Source: Eudorina sp. 2006-703-Eu-15 (taxonomy: Eukaryota; Chlorophyta; Chlorophyceae; Chlamydomonadales; Volvocaceae). From it: a DNA stretch of 64,000 nt. The position numbers and the translations under genes are program-made. Positions 1 to 12,431 of the stretch are shown here, one piece after another. The notes under the pieces were generated by a model. It saw only the letters and a program-made list of their open reading frames with translations. It had not been told where the DNA came from and searched no databases. The DNA lies in assembly GCA_003117195.1 (NCBI GenBank), contig BDSI01000180.1:1-64000 (forward strand). Reading direction: 5' to 3'. Every line of letters starts with the position of its first letter. Positions within the stretch are counted from its first letter, which is position 1.

Positions 1-94
1 ATCCCTCCTCCCCTCCTCCCCCTCCTCCCCCCCCCCCTCCTCCCCCTCCTCCTCCCCCTCCTCCTCCCCCCCCCCTCCCCCCCCCCCTCCCCCC

Positions 95-171
<77 letters not shown>

Positions 172-253
172 TCCTCCCCCTCCTCCCCCTCCTCCTCCCC
201 CTCCTCCTCCCCCTTCCCCTCCCCCTTCCCCTCCCCCCCCTCCTCCTCCCCAT
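1..253. repeat. C-rich low-complexity tract
   Basis: Almost pure cytosine with scattered CCT/CTC triplets, including a C run of roughly 80 bases. No coding signal. It lies just beyond the leftmost exon of the ectodomain gene and is probably intronic. Its exact length is likely unreliable, as homopolymers are hard to sequence. Confidence 0.9.
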
Positions 254-349
254 TCCCCAGCAGCGCAGCATGCAGCATGGCTAGGCCCACCCGTTTCCCG
301 TGTTTCCACCCCTCGCAGCACACAGCTCTCCGACCGATGACTGACTCAC

Positions 350-3300
350 GTGGCGTTCCGCACCCAGCCCACCGCGCCCTGCCACTCGGACTCGTTGGGG
401 TACCCGGCCCGGATGGTGCTGTTGGCGTACACCCAGAAGGGCGTGTTGGAGATCGTCACGGCTTGCTGCGGGGTGGGTGGCGGGGGGGTGGCGGGGTGTG
501 TGTTTAGAAATGCAACCCGCCGGGGTGTGTGTATGTGTGTGTACAGGACATGGGTAAGAAGATGTATGTATTGGGGTGGACGGGTGGGAGAGAGGGGAGG
601 GTATAGGCGGCGCGAAGGCGCGTGAGGATGAACCGGGTGTACGTGTGTGAACACAGAAAGGGGGGAGGGGGCGGAGGTTCATTTGCGGAGCGGGGGCAGC
701 AGCCCGGAAGGCGACGTAAGAGGCGAACTCGGACACACCTAGCACTGGGTGGGTGGGGGGCGGTGGGCCCTTTATGGAGGGTGGTCCTTGCGGCCACCCA
801 TCACACGGATAGCCCCTTTATCGACAGAGACAGCTCATGTCGATAACACAGCGGAACTCCTTACACCCCCTCTCTTGTGCAACACGACCTGAACCCTATC
901 GAAGCCCCAGCCCCCGGTTCAGCTCCTTACGGCCCCCCCCCCGCGCTTCACCCCCCCCCGCGCTTCACCCCCCCCGCGCTTCACAAATCCCGTTCACAAA
1001 TTACCCACCCCTCACCACCCTCCCCCTTCCGGCAAGCCCCGGCAATCCCATTCCCGTCCGCCCTGACCAATTTCCCACACCTCAGTCACGGGCAGGCACA
1101 TGATAGTCAGAGAGCAGTCATACGGCCTGACAGCTGTCAGGCCGTATGACTGCTCTACTGACGTAATAAGTGCCTAGGGAAGGCTATACATGTCGACGAA
1201 TTTTAAATAACCCCCTCTCCCCCCAACGTGCACTCCCCCTGTCCCTCCCCCTCCCAGGCCCCCGACTGGCAGTCACAGGAGAGCAGCCGAGCGCTTGTGG
1301 ACTCCTTCGGCCGCTTCATTGAGCCCCACCCAGTACGCAATACACGGCCCCCCCCCGAACTCCAGCTTACCTGTCCACACCCCCCTTTCCCCCACTGCCC
1401 TGACTCACACCTCAACAACCCCCCTCCCACAAAGATCCTCGCATCACATTCCCTCCACCCACCCACCCGCCCACCCACCCACCCACCCGCTCGCCCACCG
1501 CGGCCTACCCGTTTCCTAATCCCCCCCGGCCTCCGGCCCCCCTCCACGCACCCAGAGACCGCCTCTTTGCCCACCTCACCCCTCCCCACCCCCGCCAATC
1601 CTCGACCCGGCAGACGACCCGGGGAATGTGCCCTTCTTAACCCACTTCGGGTCCCCACTTCGGGTCCTCACTTCGGGTCCTCACTTCGGGTCCTCACTTC
1701 GGGTCCTCACTTCGGGTCCTCACTTCGGGTCCTCACTTCGAGTCCCCACTTCGGGTCCTCACTTCGGGTCCTCACTTCGGGTCCTCACTTCGGGTCCTCA
1801 CTTCGGGTCCTCACTTCGGGTCCTCACTTCGGGTCCTCACTTCGGGTCCTCACTTCGGGTCCCCACTTCGGGTCCCCACTTCGGGTCCTCACTTCGGGTC
1901 CTCACTTCGGGTCCTCACTTCGGGTCCTCACTTCGGGTCCTCACTTCGGGTCCTCACTTCGGGTCCTCACTTCGGGTCCTCACTTCGGGTCCTCACTTCG
2001 GGTCCTCACTTCGGGTCCCCACTTCGAGTCATTTGTGCTCCGTGCGCTCTAGAGCCGCAACCTTTCCCCCCCTATATAAGTCAATTTAGACAGCGGAACC
2101 GCGAAAGTAACCCCCCTTTTCCCCATTCACAAATTTTCAACAACCTTTCCCCTTCCCCCCCCGCTTTGGCGCTTCATTCAGACACGCGGTCCTTGCATCA
2201 CAATTCCCTCCCTCAAACCCCACACCCACATCATCTCCAGAGAGGCGCGGGGGGGGGGGTCGAGTTGGGCTTTGAATGGACGATTGATTGGGTACATGCG
2301 TGAGTGCGAGAGTAAATGACCGAGGTGTCTGTTTGTATTTCTGGTACTTGTCTTTCTTCGTCAGCCTCTTCTCCGCCTACCCTCCTAAACACATCACACG
2401 CACAGTGCTCGCGGAACACGCACAGCCGCGAGTTCCTTCGCTAAACTGACACCCCCCGGGGTGGGTCATGCCGGTCAGCCCCTCCCGACCCCGCCCCCCA
2501 ACCCATCCCAACCCCCTCGCCCCTTTTGCCCTCCCCCCTCCCGCCCCCCACTCCACGCGCCCCCCCCCCGCCCCAACCCACCTGCATCAGCGACATCTCA
2601 AAGTCCTGCTCCGCCGCCGCGGCCGCCGCCGCGATGTACACCTTGTAGTAGTACCCCGCCGTCGCCACCAGCGTCGCGTCCCGCACCGCGCCGCGGATCT
2701 TATCAAAGATGTCCCGCTTGACCACCAGGTTCCACTGCCCGTCGGGCGCGTCGTCGATCGTGTAGTGCTGCTCGCCGGACAGCCGGTCAAACGTGATGTC
2801 CGAGTCGAAGTAGCAGTCGCTGCTGTAGGCGGTAGACAGCGGGCACAGGTTCCAGGAGGCCTGCTGCATCAGGTCCGAGGCGGGGATGCTGCCCACGGGG
2901 TGCGAGAAGTCGTAGTAGATGTCCACCTGTACGGCGGTCAGGTTCTGGACCTCGTTCAGCTTGCCGCAGTCCGCTCGGCAACCGAAGCGGCTGTAGGACG
3001 CGAACTCGAAGGGCGCCTCGCAGAGCCCGTCACCGCATACCGGGTCCTTCCAGACTTCCTGTTGTTGCGGCGGCGGGGTCGGGGGTTAGGGAGGGTAAGG
3101 TGGAGGGTGGGGTTCACAGAACGAGGAGGGAGGGGAACTTCAGGGGTTGGGGAGGTGCGGGGGTTCCGCGTGTAGGGTGTTGGGGGGAGATGGGGAGGCT
3201 TCTTCATGCACGGGGACGTGGGGAGGTGGGGCGAGAGTGGACAAAGGCGCGTTGAGTGTGGGGAGGTGTGCGTTGGGGGAGGGGGAATGTGTGAAGAGGC

Positions 3301-4075
3301 AAGCTCAAGCGAGTTGGGCGGGGCGGGTGAGACTGGGGTCATTGGTGATATGGACGTCGAGTAGCAGCAGCGACTGCACTGATGCGAGCGGCTGTGGCGG
3401 GGCTGTGGCAACGATCGCCATGAAAGCTGGGGTGGGCTTTTTGCACTTCCATTCCTTTCAGCGTCATATTGCAGTTCATACAGTATCTATTGTAGTTCTG
3501 ACACGGTGAACTGCGTCTGACGGGTCCATGAACGGTCCGGCCGGCCCCCTTGGACTTCCTGGTGCATGCAACACCCCGTCGTCAAAGCCGCTCTCCATTT
3601 TTTGACAGGAGTCGGTTTGTTGGCACGGAATGAAGGATGGGGGTGTCTGGGGGGTGGCTCGTGGCTGGCGAGCGGGGCAGCGGCTGTGCCGCTCCGCGGA
3701 CGTGACGGCAGCTGGGGGTAGCAGTCCACTCCGCATTCCGTTCGCAGATTCTGCGGTATCGCTCACCGTCAGCAAACCGTTCAGCCAGGAGTACACCTCG
3801 TCTGTCGTTTGCATGACGTTTTCGGAAGGCAGCACCACCGACTCCACCGTGCTGTGGACCTTGTAGGCGACATCTGCGCTGCGTTGCGTGTACAGGACCG
3901 CCAGGAAAAGCGCCACAAAGCCCAAGAAGACAAAGAGATTCCGGTAGTCCTTCCAGCGTTGAAGCTGCTTCTCATAAATGTGGTAAAGCTCACGCACTAT
4001 TCGCTGCGCATGCGCCGTGCCGTCCCCTTCCTCCAGCCGGTACCTCTGGGGCTCGTCACCCTGAGCAAGCGTCAC
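350..4075 (-). CDS. Membrane protein with Cys-rich ectodomain, polycystin/TRP-like (partial)
   Basis: Three exons are supported: complement(3767..about 4075), complement(2582..3058) and complement(350..465), with phases 0/0/2. The first encodes a charged cytosolic stretch, a 'HIYEKQLQRWKDYRN' segment and one hydrophobic helix (LFVFLGFVALFLAVLY). It then reads 'DEVYSWLNGLLT', reminiscent of the segment after TM1 in polycystin channels. Exon 2 gives a Cys-rich module starting 'VWKDPVCGDGLCEAPFEF', then a globular ectodomain ending in 'EMSLMQ'. Exon 3 continues with 'ISNTPFWVYANSTIRAGY', containing a possible N-glycosylation site. Donors are GTGAGC, GTGGGT and GTGAGT. No in-frame ATG is visible before a stop near 4090, so at least one 5' exon is missing. 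The gene runs off the left edge, so the channel pore, if any, is not in view. Family assignment is from remembered resemblance of this ectodomain to algal PKD/TRP-type proteins. Confidence 0.5.
497..525 (+). repeat. Dispersed GTTTAGAAA-AACCCGCC motif, copy 1
   Basis: Degenerate copy of a short motif (TG run, TTTAGAAA, then AACCCGCC, then TG run) that recurs in better-preserved form near 19.2, 34.1 and 48.0 kb. This copy lies in an intron. Confidence 0.45.
1111..1156. repeat. Perfect 46-bp palindrome
   Basis: Arms of 23 bp (1111-1133 and 1134-1156) are exact reverse complements with no loop, centred on CAG|CTG. Past a one-base offset the flanks continue as CTGAC on both sides. It sits in the 2.1 kb intron of the ectodomain gene. 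It could extrude a cruciform or be a fused pair of transposon termini. No function is visible. Confidence 0.9.
1643..2030. repeat. 13-bp minisatellite, about 30 copies
   Basis: Tandem array of CACTTCGGGTCCT, with a few CCC and one or two CGAG variants. The unit has no stop in any reading and 13 is not a multiple of 3, so long open frames with a 13-residue period appear. These are not genes. The array is intronic. Confidence 0.97.
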
Positions 4076-4093
4076 GAAGGCAGGGCCTCACAC

Positions 4094-7000
4094 CGACTGC
4101 TGCGACTGAATACACCAAAAGCCTGGCCACACACTAGGTTACCTCATCTTGTCTTTCCGCAGCTCTCTTCTTTGCACGTCTGAAATGTAGCGAGGTTTTA
4201 TCTGGACCAAATTGCCTCATCCTGCCAAACTCTGCCGCAAAGTCGAAGGGTGCCCCGAAGGCTCCCGCTGCTGTTTTTGGTCCACGTCCCTTGAATAAAT
4301 ACTACACAATCGTTGGAAGTTCTCAAATTGAAAGAGGAGCGGTCATGTCCCGTAACCAAAGCTGCCTCCTGCAGAGTGACATGTGCCCAACGTCGACAGC
4401 TTGACTTCAAAATGTTTGCAAGAGGTATAAATTAATATCGCAGGAGTGATATCTCGACGTCCAACACTGTTGACTGGACTGAAGACGAGGGGAAGTCGAG
4501 CCGCCCGATGGGCCTTATTGCAAACCCTTCAACCCCTCATCGCTCGCCCCAAAGGGTTTCTTCAGAAACAACGCCACAATGCTCTTCTGTTGAGGAGATG
4601 ATGTAATCCCTTGCTGTGGCACGATCCGGCTCGGCCGAATTCCAGCAGGCGGTGGTGGCTGTGTGTATTGCAAGCGATACCTGTACCGGGAGCAAATCCA
4701 CGCATTGTCAACCTTGGTTCGTCGAGACACTTTTAAGAGTAAACAATCGCAGGTCAGGTTTTTGAAAACACAGCGCCTTGGCAGCCCATAGATAACGCGG
4801 TGTAACGCGGCGTAACCGTGCGCTCCGAGCTTCCGACGCCACGTAAATCGCGCCACCGCTGCACGCCTTCACCCAACTGCACGCTCCAAAGCGCTGCCTA
4901 AGAGCCCCAAAGAAGTTTTTCCTGTTTAGCCAACACAAGCCACTTCAGAGAGCAGCGCCGTTAAAGGGCGACGCGCGCATCGTATCCGTTGTCGTGACCT
5001 CCCCGAGGAACAGCTAGGAACGACACACACAGGCACACACATCCGCACCGTGGCACACGCTTTCTTCAACCCAACCTCAGCGCGTATCCGTTCCGTTCCT
5101 CGCTTCAACCGGGTCGACGCCGCCCTATACCTTTGCCTTGGGATAACTGTGGGAGGCTACGAGGCTTTGCTGGGTGCGCGCCCCTCTGTTCTCTGTCTCC
5201 TGCCGCCTTCGGTGGACGTCCCCCTCACCGCTGCCGGTGCACCACGACGCACGGAAATAGCTGCCTTGGCCTTTCCCGGCGCAGAAAGTGCCGAAGAGGG
5301 GCTGCTGGGATGATGGGGAGGCACGGAAGACGGGTCGAGCGTCGTGCCAGGATCAGATGCATGGTGGTTGGCCGTTGATGATTCCGGGATTCCGGTCTGG
5401 CGGATCGGCCTTGGCAGGTGGACGCCAACGCACAACGGATAAGACGTCCATCTTACACGTGCTGCGTGACGACGAGGCCCCCCCAACAGCTCAGGGGGTT
5501 ACCCACGAGCCACGACCCAGGTCCTGCCCGAATCCACAGCTCCGGGGAGGCCCTCCTCACCGCACCCGCCAACTCTGGACTGGATCTTGGCGTCGCTGCC
5601 GGGGAAGCCGTTCCCGCTACCTTGGCCCGTTCGATCGCCCGGTCGGAACTACGTAAGGGACCATTTTACAACGGTTGCAACGGTTGTAACGGTTGCAACG
5701 GTTGCAAAAGAATTGCAAAAGAAAAGGAAGCCGAGGCGATACTCTCTGTCCCCAACCGCGCTGTCGTCGACCAGCCGTCCGCGGACAAAGACCCCGAACA
5801 ACAGTCGTCGTCGTTAGCACGACTTCGCAGCATTTCCCACCATCCACCACGACTGGTTCGCACGCACCATCTCGCCCGACGAGAGCGTGTACGTACCGTA
5901 CGTACCGTACGTGTGAGCGCTCGTGTGCTCTAGTGGGAATGAACCAGACACCCAGCCACACGCGCCCCCGCGAGCCCTCATGCGGCCACGCAACACACGG
6001 TTTCTCACTGACCACAGGTCGGCAGGGGAGCCACGGGAATGGGAATGAGTCACCGACCGCATCATGAGGGCGCATATACTGCAGGTCGTACCGGGCCTGT
6101 TCCGCCCCCTCCCGGGCACTCTTAGTGGCAGTTTCACGTCAACGATGCACGGCAACTCAATTGTGGTGCAACTTGCGGCCCCGAGGCAAGTACCCGGTAC
6201 TGAAAGAACGCAGCAGCATTAGCATTGCCAGCAGCCGCAGCGGCGACGGCAACAGTCTCTAGTATATGGAGTATGCAATATCCGCGTGCCAAAAGGCTGT
6301 CGGGCTTTTGGTGCGACATTGCATGGGTTGGTTCTTGGTTGGTTCGTTGTACGGCCCCGCTCGCGCCCAGCCCAGCCGCCCAAACGAAACACCCAGCCGT
6401 GCAACGGTGGAAAGAATCAGCCATCACAGACATCATGCCCCTGACCACTGTCAACATGATCCGTCAGAATCATGCCCTGCCTAACGCGCCACAATTCGTG
6501 GCGACCGAAGGTATTCACCGATTCAGACATCTATCGCTACCCAAAGGGAAGCCGCCGGAGATGAATCCCAGCCCCGCCACAACACAACACAACTACCCTC
6601 ACTCCTTACTGGTACAGTACAGCACAGCACAGCACAGCACGGGGCAGAGCGCCAATGCAGTCGTTCTGCCCGCCAAAGCCAGCGCGTTAGCGTTTTCCAG
6701 GATTCCAGCCCACAGAACACTTGCAATGATTCGGGTTTCCATCACCATGTAGGCGCTCGTGGAGGGCAGTAGATGGTCCCCTCGCCGGCACAGCAGGGAC
6801 ATGCACTCCAAGGCCAAGGCTATGACGCCTGTAAAATATATAAAGGAATACCACTCGTTTCGCTTTTCGCGCGGGGAAAAACCAACTGGGCCAACGGACA
6901 ACCATTCTCATGAACAACAAACATCCAGCAACCCACCAACTGACAATAACCCCAGCCCGCGGACATCCGGCGCCGAACGGCCCCCCCCTCAGGATGCCCC

Positions 7001-8193
7001 CCCTCTTTTCTCGGCAAAGAAATGGTTGTTGGGGTTTGACGACCCAAATCGCGACAGAGAGGTAGGTGCGCGCTCCGCCACCGTGTGCTCGTACGGCTGC
7101 CGCCGCCGCTCGAGGAAGGCAGCCCAGCCCACAAAGCTGGTCATCGTTCAACAGACGCTCGCAGCAACACCCCGCCCCCCTGTGGTCCACCGTAACCCAA
7201 ATCCGCATATCAGCAGGTCGACAACATCCCAATAAATAGAGCAGCAGGGAGCAGCAGCCCGGCCGCCAAGGGTGCTGCAGAGCCGCCCGCGCGCCCGTCC
7301 CACGGCACACACGCCCGCAAAGGCAGGGCATGGGCTAGGGAGCAATACCGTGATACGGGGGCTAGGGAGCAATACCGTGATGTGTGGCACACGGGCACAC
7401 GGTCATGTTCCCCCGGGCGCAGCTATGCCCCTGGCATGACACGCAGTCACGCACGCATCCCTGCCTCGCCACCGACAGACACACACACTAAAAGGGGCAT
7501 CCACACCAGTTCCCCAGTGATCCATCACCTCTCGCCGTCTCGCCGTCGTCGCACTTTTGACGTGACGGCGACGTGTATATACATATTCCATTCGTGTTCT
7601 TGCGGTGTGCAGGGCCTACTCCCGAGGGCTGAGGCACGGGCGCCCCGTACTCTGTTTCTGCTACTCCGCGCAATCAAAGTTTTTCTGTTATTGGCAATGT
7701 ATATCAAGAGGACATCGCGCTTCGAGGTTTAGATAGACACTGCATCCGCGCCAACCACGTCCCGGGGCAAACTACGCCCGCGCCAACCTCGAAGACCCGT
7801 CTACCTCCCCGCATCCCCGGTCTGCGGGGTCGGGTATTCTAACAGTGCATGGCGAAATCTCTTCCTCACTCACTCACCCCAGCGCTCTCTCCAGGTAGCA
7901 GCGCACGTCTGGATGGAGGCCCTGCGGCCGCGCGACCCCACAAAGCCCGCCGCCGAGGGCCTCTCTGCCGAGAGCATCTAGCTGGAATGAACACCCATCA
8001 AATGGGTGCGGGCGCAGGCAAGCAAGCGTGCGGCAGCACAACTTCCTTCTTCCTCCGCGGCATACATGCCAGCGAGCTCCTCGGTTGGTTTGCTATTCCC
8101 CCTGGCTGAGAACCCAAAAGCCAGCCGCCGCTCTCCCCCGCCCGCTTCCCCTCGCTCCCTGCCCTCCCCTCCGCGCGCTTGCTTCCCCCTGTG
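4094..8193. other. Region between the ectodomain gene and the acetate transporter
   Basis: No gene could be assembled here. It should contain the missing 5' exon(s) of the ectodomain gene. The best coding-like piece is on the minus strand below 6828: after the acceptor TTTTACAG it reads as a hydrophobic segment containing 'SAYMVMETRIIASVLWAGI', open to about 6660. A nearby minus-strand ATG at about 7144 opens a short frame (MTSFVGWAAFLERRRQPYEH). A plus-strand frame at 5418-5653 ends at a GTAAGG donor and could also be an exon. At 5669-5707 there are about four tandem TTGCAACGG units. At 6614-6640 there is an ACAGC-type repeat. Confidence 0.3.
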
Positions 8194-10290
8194 TTACACA
8201 AAGGCCACCGGGCGCACGCCGGGCAGCTTTATCCCGAGCTCCAAGTCGTACAGGAAAGCGAACGCGGCGTAGATGGCGGACGAGCCGCACAGGAAGCCGA
8301 TGTAGCCCGCGGCCTTCTCGCACTGCGGGTTCCAGACGCCGCCCGCCAGCAGCGCGAAGGTGACGGTCAGGGTGGAGAAAATGGTCATCAGGCAGCCGTT
8401 CTTGCGGCAGGTGACGATGAAGAAACCTACATGCGTGGGACGGAGCAGCCGTGCGTGGCAGGCGGGGCGGGGCGGGGCGGGGCAGGGCGAGGGGGGGCCA
8501 GGAGGCGGGGGGAGGGGGTTTCAGGCAACACAAGCCCGGAAGGGGCGAGGCGTATGAAGCGAGGGCGGGGCAGAGGGACTAAGGCGCACGGGGCTGCCAA
8601 AGGCGGGCAGCCCACACACACACACGTGATAACACACGTGATAAATAACTGATACATGGTAGGTACGGGCGGCGCGGGACACGTGGATTGCTGCACAGCT
8701 GATCCGATCTGCCAGCGGGAAGAGGTCGACCCGAGGAACACGGATGTGGGGAGAGAGGGGCTGCCTCCACCCACGCGCGCAGGCCCCGTGAAGAGGGACC
8801 CACAGCAGATTCGAGACCCCAGGCCGGCCGGCCGGCCGGCCGTGCGGGTGGCGTCTGACGTCTGGCGTGTGCCGCAAGCTGGTAGGGTATGCTCCGTTTT
8901 CTGCGATCTGGGCCAGGGGGACGCGCAGTCGCCCCTCCATTACTCCATTACTGGCGCCCGCAAAGGGCCGTGGCGCGGCACGTCCCTCCCGAACCCCTTC
9001 CCGGCCCCCCCTCCCGGGCCCCGCAGGAGAGGACCCAAAAGAGGACCGGACAGTTCGCTGCCCCACGGGCGGCGACTCGCGACTCGCTCACCGAACGTCA
9101 GCACCGCCCACAGGCCGCACCAGAGCGTCTTCCCCGTCAGGGCCGCGGGGTAAAGGTCCTGGCTGCCGTGGGACAGGTATTCGAGGAGAAACCTGCACGC
9201 AGGATGGTACACGCACAGGCAAATGCGCCCATTCTCCGCCTGGCCTACAACTACTACTACTGCTGAGACGAGGACTACGCAGCACTACTACGTACGGCAG
9301 GACGTTTCGCCGCCCACCCAGGAGGCGCCGGCTCAGCGTTGGGCAGTGGGGTTCAAAAGAAACAGCCCAGACATACGCAGCCTGGCAGTGGGGGCAGGGG
9401 CGTGCGTGGATGACGGATGGACTCACCAGCCCATCCAGAAGGCCCCGTAGCTCGCAAATGCGGTCCCGCCGAATGTGTTTCCTTTGATAAGCTGCCGGAG
9501 TGGACATGACGCATATAGGAGCGCCGGGGAGGGGGAGGGACAATAGCGGAAGATAAGGAAGGATCAGGCCGGGAAGCCATGCCGGATCGATGGAGGAGGA
9601 GAGGTCCGACAATTTCAATTTCAATCCTACCTCAAGAACGCCCGCGACGAATTGACCTAGACCTCCGTAGAAGAGTGCGTAGCAGAACACGGTTGTTATG
9701 AACGCCCCCTCGGCCCACCTGGAATTCAGGGCACGTGCGCTTAGTAAGGGCGTCTGCTGTGCCATCGTGCATGATTGCGCAAGACGATTCAAGTTCAGTT
9801 ATGACTATCATGCGGTATAGCATCGAGCTCACCCCGTTGTGATGAACATCAGCATACTGGGGACACGCGGAGAACGGGCGGGGATGGGAAACGTAAGTGT
9901 CCAAGTCGTCTAATTGCTTCACAATGGATATGACAATACACAGGATACCAGGTGATCTTCACCGCGTATTCATCATCCCGATTGGATGCCCCTTACACAA
10001 GGTCCGTACGTCAGCAGTCATTGCCCTGCGACGCGCTCTCACCAGGTGGTCATGCCGAAGCATAGGAGACCGTAAGGACCTACGCAAGAAGTTTAAGAGA
10101 CGCATGTCGAGCATGTTGTCGGGTCGGGCGGAAGTCGTTATACCTCTTACGTACCCGGGTCACCGCGAACCCAGGGCTCGGCGACCTCCTTGACAGGAAG
10201 GAACGTGGCCGTTTGCATATGAGATCTTGCTTTAGCGTCGGATGTTTGAGATTCGACATCTAGGACCGTGTCCTCCGATAGACGCGGCAT
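8194..10290 (-). CDS. GPR1/FUN34/YaaH-type acetate transporter
   Basis: Seven exons splice cleanly: complement(join(8194..8426, 9092..9192, 9427..9491, 9631..9718, 9833..9856, 10043..10079, 10155..10290)), giving 227 residues. Members of this family (E. coli SatP, yeast Ady2, algal GFY proteins) are six-helix membrane channels moving acetate and succinate with protons. Family blocks appear in order: 'GLLCFGMTT' (residues about 49-57), 'FYGGLGQFVAGVLE', 'KGNTFGGTAFASYGAFWMGW', 'GLWAVLTFGFFIVT', 'STLTVTFALLAGG' and 'AGYIGFLCGSSAIYAA'. The N-terminal signature, normally NP(A/G)PLGL, reads DPGPYGL at residues 44-50. Length matches the family's compact members. The first ATG after upstream non-coding sequence is used as start. 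Exon 3 (9833-9856) is only 24 nt. In green algae such transporters support acetate uptake and the glyoxylate route, which I infer here. Confidence 0.93.
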
Positions 10291-12391
10291 CTCGGTGAAG
10301 TGGAGGAAATTGTAAGAGGAAATGGTAAGCAGTGGTGCCCGAAGAAAAAGATGGAGAATTTTTGATGATTAATGTGAACAACAGGCTTACCCTTGCGCCT
10401 TAAGTTAGGCGAAAATTGGCCCTCGTACCGGAAATGTACGCATCTGTCACTTTCACATAGTTTCGCTTCCGAAACTCAGGTGCACCCGCCCGGATGGAAA
10501 TGAAACATTTAATATCAAGGCTTATGTCTTTGGCTTTCTGAATGCAAGTGACGGTTAGCAAGCATCGTTGCAAGTGGGACGGTTAGTCATGGCCATGCCT
10601 TATTAATCAGCCTTGATGTCAGTTCTGCTGGAATGCAGCCCTTTTGACTGCACAGATTCTAGTCATCTTATAATGTCATTTCGTATGTATGCGCCCGCAC
10701 TGATTGTCGTTTGAAAGCTGCCTTGCAACGGTATGGTTGCGACGCAGGCCTGCTTGCAGTGCTCCTGCACTACAACCGTGATTTCAGTCGACGACCTATG
10801 CCTTATTTGCGCAAGCTTCTTCGCTGTTGTAGCGACCGAAGGTGTTGCACTTCCCTCGTTTGACCAAGGGTAATCACCGAAGGTGTTTCACCTTGGTTTG
10901 ACGTGCAATTCAACCTAGATTTCCGGCTTCATCTGTATCGTCACAACGGCTTGGTGGCCTGACTCCGTTTGGGCCACTTGCATTGGCGCTGCGCCGTGCT
11001 CGCAGGAGAGTACGCCATCCCTTCGACCCTTTGCCATCCCAATACCGCACGGGCAATAATCGAGGTCCCGCACCACTCTTGACCGTACCCGCAAAGACGG
11101 CCTAATCAACCCAAGCATCCCCGCCACGCACGCCCGTGCACACAGCGGACAAAGGACGCAAGCTGCCTTTTGGGGGTCATACAGCAGCTCGCTCATCCGC
11201 AAGCGCTGCTGGCCGGGGGCAGCAAGGACATACGCTTGGAAACCTTGATCCCGAGGTTGTTGGCCGACGGAGGAAATAAACTCCGCGTGCACTGCGCGCC
11301 AGACTGGCGGGTTCGTGGTGGCGGACCGGGTGGTGGTGGTGGTGGGGTTCCAGATCTGTCGCCATCGGGTACGGTATCCGCCGTAAAGTAATGCAGCACC
11401 AACTAACTCCCGGCCTACAGAACGACCCCAATCTGCAGTACGAACTCCCAGCCCAGGAGGTCGGATATCCCGGGAGGAGGGAGGGGGAGAGCAGTTGAAT
11501 GTGTCTTACCATGTATGGAAAAAGGTGCGACCCACACTTGGTGTCGTACCCACATTTGGTGTCGTACCCTGGTCATCTCGACCCTCAGCCACACGGGTCA
11601 CAGCCATTCCCAATGACCGACGGGCAGAGACCGACGGCGCCGTCCCATTCAGTTAAGAAGTCGTGATGTATGCGTATGCAGAATCTCTTGTATAAAATCG
11701 ATACCAATTATTATGATCATTTTTGGATGTGGAGAATCAGTTGTGGGAGGTGAGACCCTGCGCGGGCAGAGCTGTGCGAAGGGCACGTGCTGCACAGGCA
11801 GCCACGGCCGCCTGTAGGCGAGTGAAAAAACACGCACCTGACAACCGCACCTCGCCTCTCGTCCACAGACGACCCCGCAACTAAGCGCCGGACGCGTGTA
11901 AAACAGCGCTTGTAAAGGTGCGACAACGACCGGGAGTTTCGGTCACTGGGCGGTAAAAGATGTGCTGCCAGAACCAGGACCTCCTTCCACCCAATCATCC
12001 ACAGATGCATGGGACCATGAGTCGCGTGCGTTTCAGCGTCGTACAGCCGCCGTACAGCCGTTTTGTCACACCCCCACCGCCGCAACGCCACCGTCGCAAC
12101 GCCAACCCCTAAATCACAGCACGTCCATGTGAAATAGGGGCTGCCTCACGTCCGTACACTCCAAAGTTCAAACATCACGCTCCAGAACACCCCTCCCCGT
12201 CTCTCAATCCCCCCCTCCCGTGATCAGATAGATAGATGCCTATGCAAAACACCAGAAACGGTCCGAATGACCGACCCATCGAATGCGCCACAATAGCGTC
12301 CCTGAGCCCCCCAACCGTCCACAGCCGCTTCGCCATCCACAGACACGGTTGCAGGCGGATGCGCCCCTCCGCACTCCGCATCAGCGGGATC

Positions 12392-12431
<40 letters not shown>

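Noticed and set aside
1228..2089. Long plus-strand frames repeating TSGPHFGSSLRVL
   Set aside because: They are translations of the 13-bp minisatellite, which has no stop in any frame. No start context, splice logic or conserved residue supports a gene.
3476..3766. Extension of the ectodomain gene's first exon past 3767
   Set aside because: A GTGAGC donor lies at 3766, the next exon joins in phase, and the extension has chance-like content.
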